NCBI GenBank assembly: GCA_026770615.1
Contig: MU632019.1
Span: forward strand, 5,196 to 20,766
Direction of reading: 5' to 3'
Source of the DNA: Pavlovales sp. CCMP2436
Taxonomy: Eukaryota > Haptophyta > Pavlovophyceae > Pavlovales
Length of the DNA: 15,571 nucleotides
Part shown: one piece after another, positions 14,655-15,571 of the stretch
Layout: each line of letters begins with the position of its first letter
How positions within the stretch are numbered: the first letter of the stretch is position 1
Translations under genes and position numbers: made by a program
The notes under the pieces: model-generated
What the model saw: only the letters and a program-made list of their open reading frames with translations
What the model was told of the DNA's origin: nothing
Databases searched by the model: none

Positions 14655-15571
14655 TTATAATAGAAGCATGTCTTCACGTTCTAAATCTTCGGTTGATGTT
14701 ACCACTGTCATGCTTAGAACCTTATCGGGATAACTTATCCACGTTTTATTCACTGCATTTGTAATCGAGTTATTTATTACACCTAAATGAAGCTTGGACG
14801 TGTTTGTTATTAAGGGCATGGATCCGCCAAAGTTTAGCGGGTTTACTGTAGTTCTTGCGGTACGATTATCACTTAAATATATCTTGAAATCTGCAATATT
14901 ATGCGCCTCTGCATAGCCTGTAAATCGTAGTAAATTATTATTGACACCACCACTATAAGACATATCAAAACCAACGGATGTATTTGTCAATGTTGTCGTA
15001 GATTTTGTACCATTAAAATATAAATCAATTACTATTTTATTATCTGTGCCTACTAATCGATTAATTACTATCTCGACCGATGTCCATGCTGTAGTTGACA
15101 GTAAACCATCATTACCACTATATGATGCTGAAGCGTTAATTTGTGTATAATTTCCATTTGCATCGACAAACATATACGAGAGTTTTGAATTGTTGATACG
15201 TAGCATCATGCCGCGCGATAAATTACCCGCTCCGCTGGACATAGTATTTACTCCGAGATCGGTCACCTTTGGAAGCTTACCAATTGTAAAAATTGGCGTG
15301 TCTTTTGCTGTTGTATTATTTAATTTTATTTTAAACAACAATCGCATACCTGTAGCGTTTGCTAATTTAGAAGCTATCGATATGAATGTATTCGTTGTAG
15401 CAATATTTGCATAAACTGTATACGGATTTAACACTTTGATATAGCCGTAGCCTGTTCCTAAAGAAGTGTCTGAATATAACGTGTTAGTTGTACCTGTCCC
15501 CGATCGTATAAGAGTAATATTTCGACCACTGATATCATTAAAATCTGTAAATCTATATTCTACAAATGACG
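14655..15571 (-). CDS. ConA-like/LamG-like jelly-roll protein, 5' end beyond window
   Basis: The minus frame is open from the window edge to TAA at 14655, giving at least 305 residues with the N-terminus missing. The region from MRLLFKIKL to DFKIYLSD shows the alternating strand pattern of concanavalin A-like lectin/LamG domains: IFTIG, then MMLRINNSKLSYMF, WTSVEIVINR, KIVIDLYFNGT and LLRFTGYAE. It is rich in Asn, Thr and Ser with few charges, like fibre or surface proteins of large DNA viruses and polinton-like viruses. Such domains bind glycans or decorate virions or cell surfaces. No membrane segment or signal peptide is visible in this part. Codons are AT-rich, unlike the host-side genes. 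A host cell-surface protein is the alternative, less likely given composition. Confidence 0.65.
   Translation of the reverse strand, partial: SFVEYRFTDFNDISGRNITLIRSGTGTTNTLYSDTSLGTGYGYIKVLNPYTVYANIATTNTFISIASKLANATGMRLLFKIKLNNTTAKDTPIFTIGKLPKVTDLGVNTMSSGAGNLSRGMMLRINNSKLSYMFVDANGNYTQINASASYSGNDGLLSTTAWTSVEIVINRLVGTDNKIVIDLYFNGTKSTTTLTNTSVGFDMSYSGGVNNNLLRFTGYAEAHNIADFKIYLSDNRTARTTVNPLNFGGSMPLITNTSKLHLGVINNSITNAVNKTWISYPDKVLSMTVVTSTEDLEREDMLLL

Larger units (their letters stand above)
13145..15571. other. AT-rich, repeat-dense block, probable endogenous viral or mobile-element DNA
   Basis: From about 13,145 the sequence changes from GC-rich host style to visibly AT-rich DNA that continues to the window end. 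It carries inverted and direct repeats, a large palindrome, short or interrupted ORFs on both strands and a LamG-like structural-type protein using AT-rich codons. No intron is needed in any of its ORFs. No capsid, polymerase, ATPase or integrase is present in the visible part, so the element type cannot be fixed. Confidence 0.55.

Overview
The window looks like nuclear DNA of a GC-rich unicellular alga, with an AT-rich, virus-like block at its right end. Haptophyte-like is my best guess, but this is inferred from style of content and not proven. Evidence for a eukaryote is direct: two genes can be joined across GT-AG introns with matching phase (an LRR protein and a TIR-like membrane protein), intron 1 of the LRR gene carries a minisatellite, several proteins have signal or transit-like N-termini, and there are no operons or Shine-Dalgarno-spaced starts.

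Layout. 1-1163: repeat-rich, probably non-coding DNA (a diverged ~170-bp duplication, a 22-bp tandem pair beside a TATA-like box). 1164-2728 (+): three-exon gene for a ~375-residue leucine-rich-repeat protein of the LRRC34/LRRC74 type. 3277-4527: candidate DNA transposon with 25-bp perfect terminal inverted repeats and a TGTT duplication on each side; it holds a ~310-bp foldback structure and one secreted-protein-like ORF. 4945-5601 (-): a helical protein end of unknown function. 5719-6999 (+): a type I membrane protein with four cysteine-rich modules that read like fibronectin type II (kringle-fold) units. 7732-8265 (-): a glutaredoxin-like protein with an N-terminal targeting region and an unusual SPFC active site. 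8300-11250: mostly non-coding, with low-complexity repeats, two long hairpins, a lysine/arginine-rich exon and a small ORF. 11268-13068 (-): two-exon gene for a 557-residue multipass membrane protein whose TIR-like motifs are split by transmembrane segments.

At about 13,140 base composition changes sharply to AT-rich and stays so to the window end. This block holds dense direct and inverted repeats, a 113-bp palindrome bracketed by GGGGAGGTT copies, short or broken ORFs on both strands (one ending in an IQ motif, interrupted by a stop), and the C-terminal 305 residues of a concanavalin A-like (LamG-like) jelly-roll protein running off the right edge. The simplest reading is the decayed end of an endogenous viral or other large mobile element beside host genes. 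A 40-bp perfect direct repeat occurs once on each side of the boundary (10527 and 14065), which links the two regions, either as a dispersed repeat or as the trace of an insertion.

Functional links are weak: LRR, FN2-like receptor and TIR-like proteins are all recognition or adaptor folds, but they are not co-oriented and nothing in the sequence shows that they act together.
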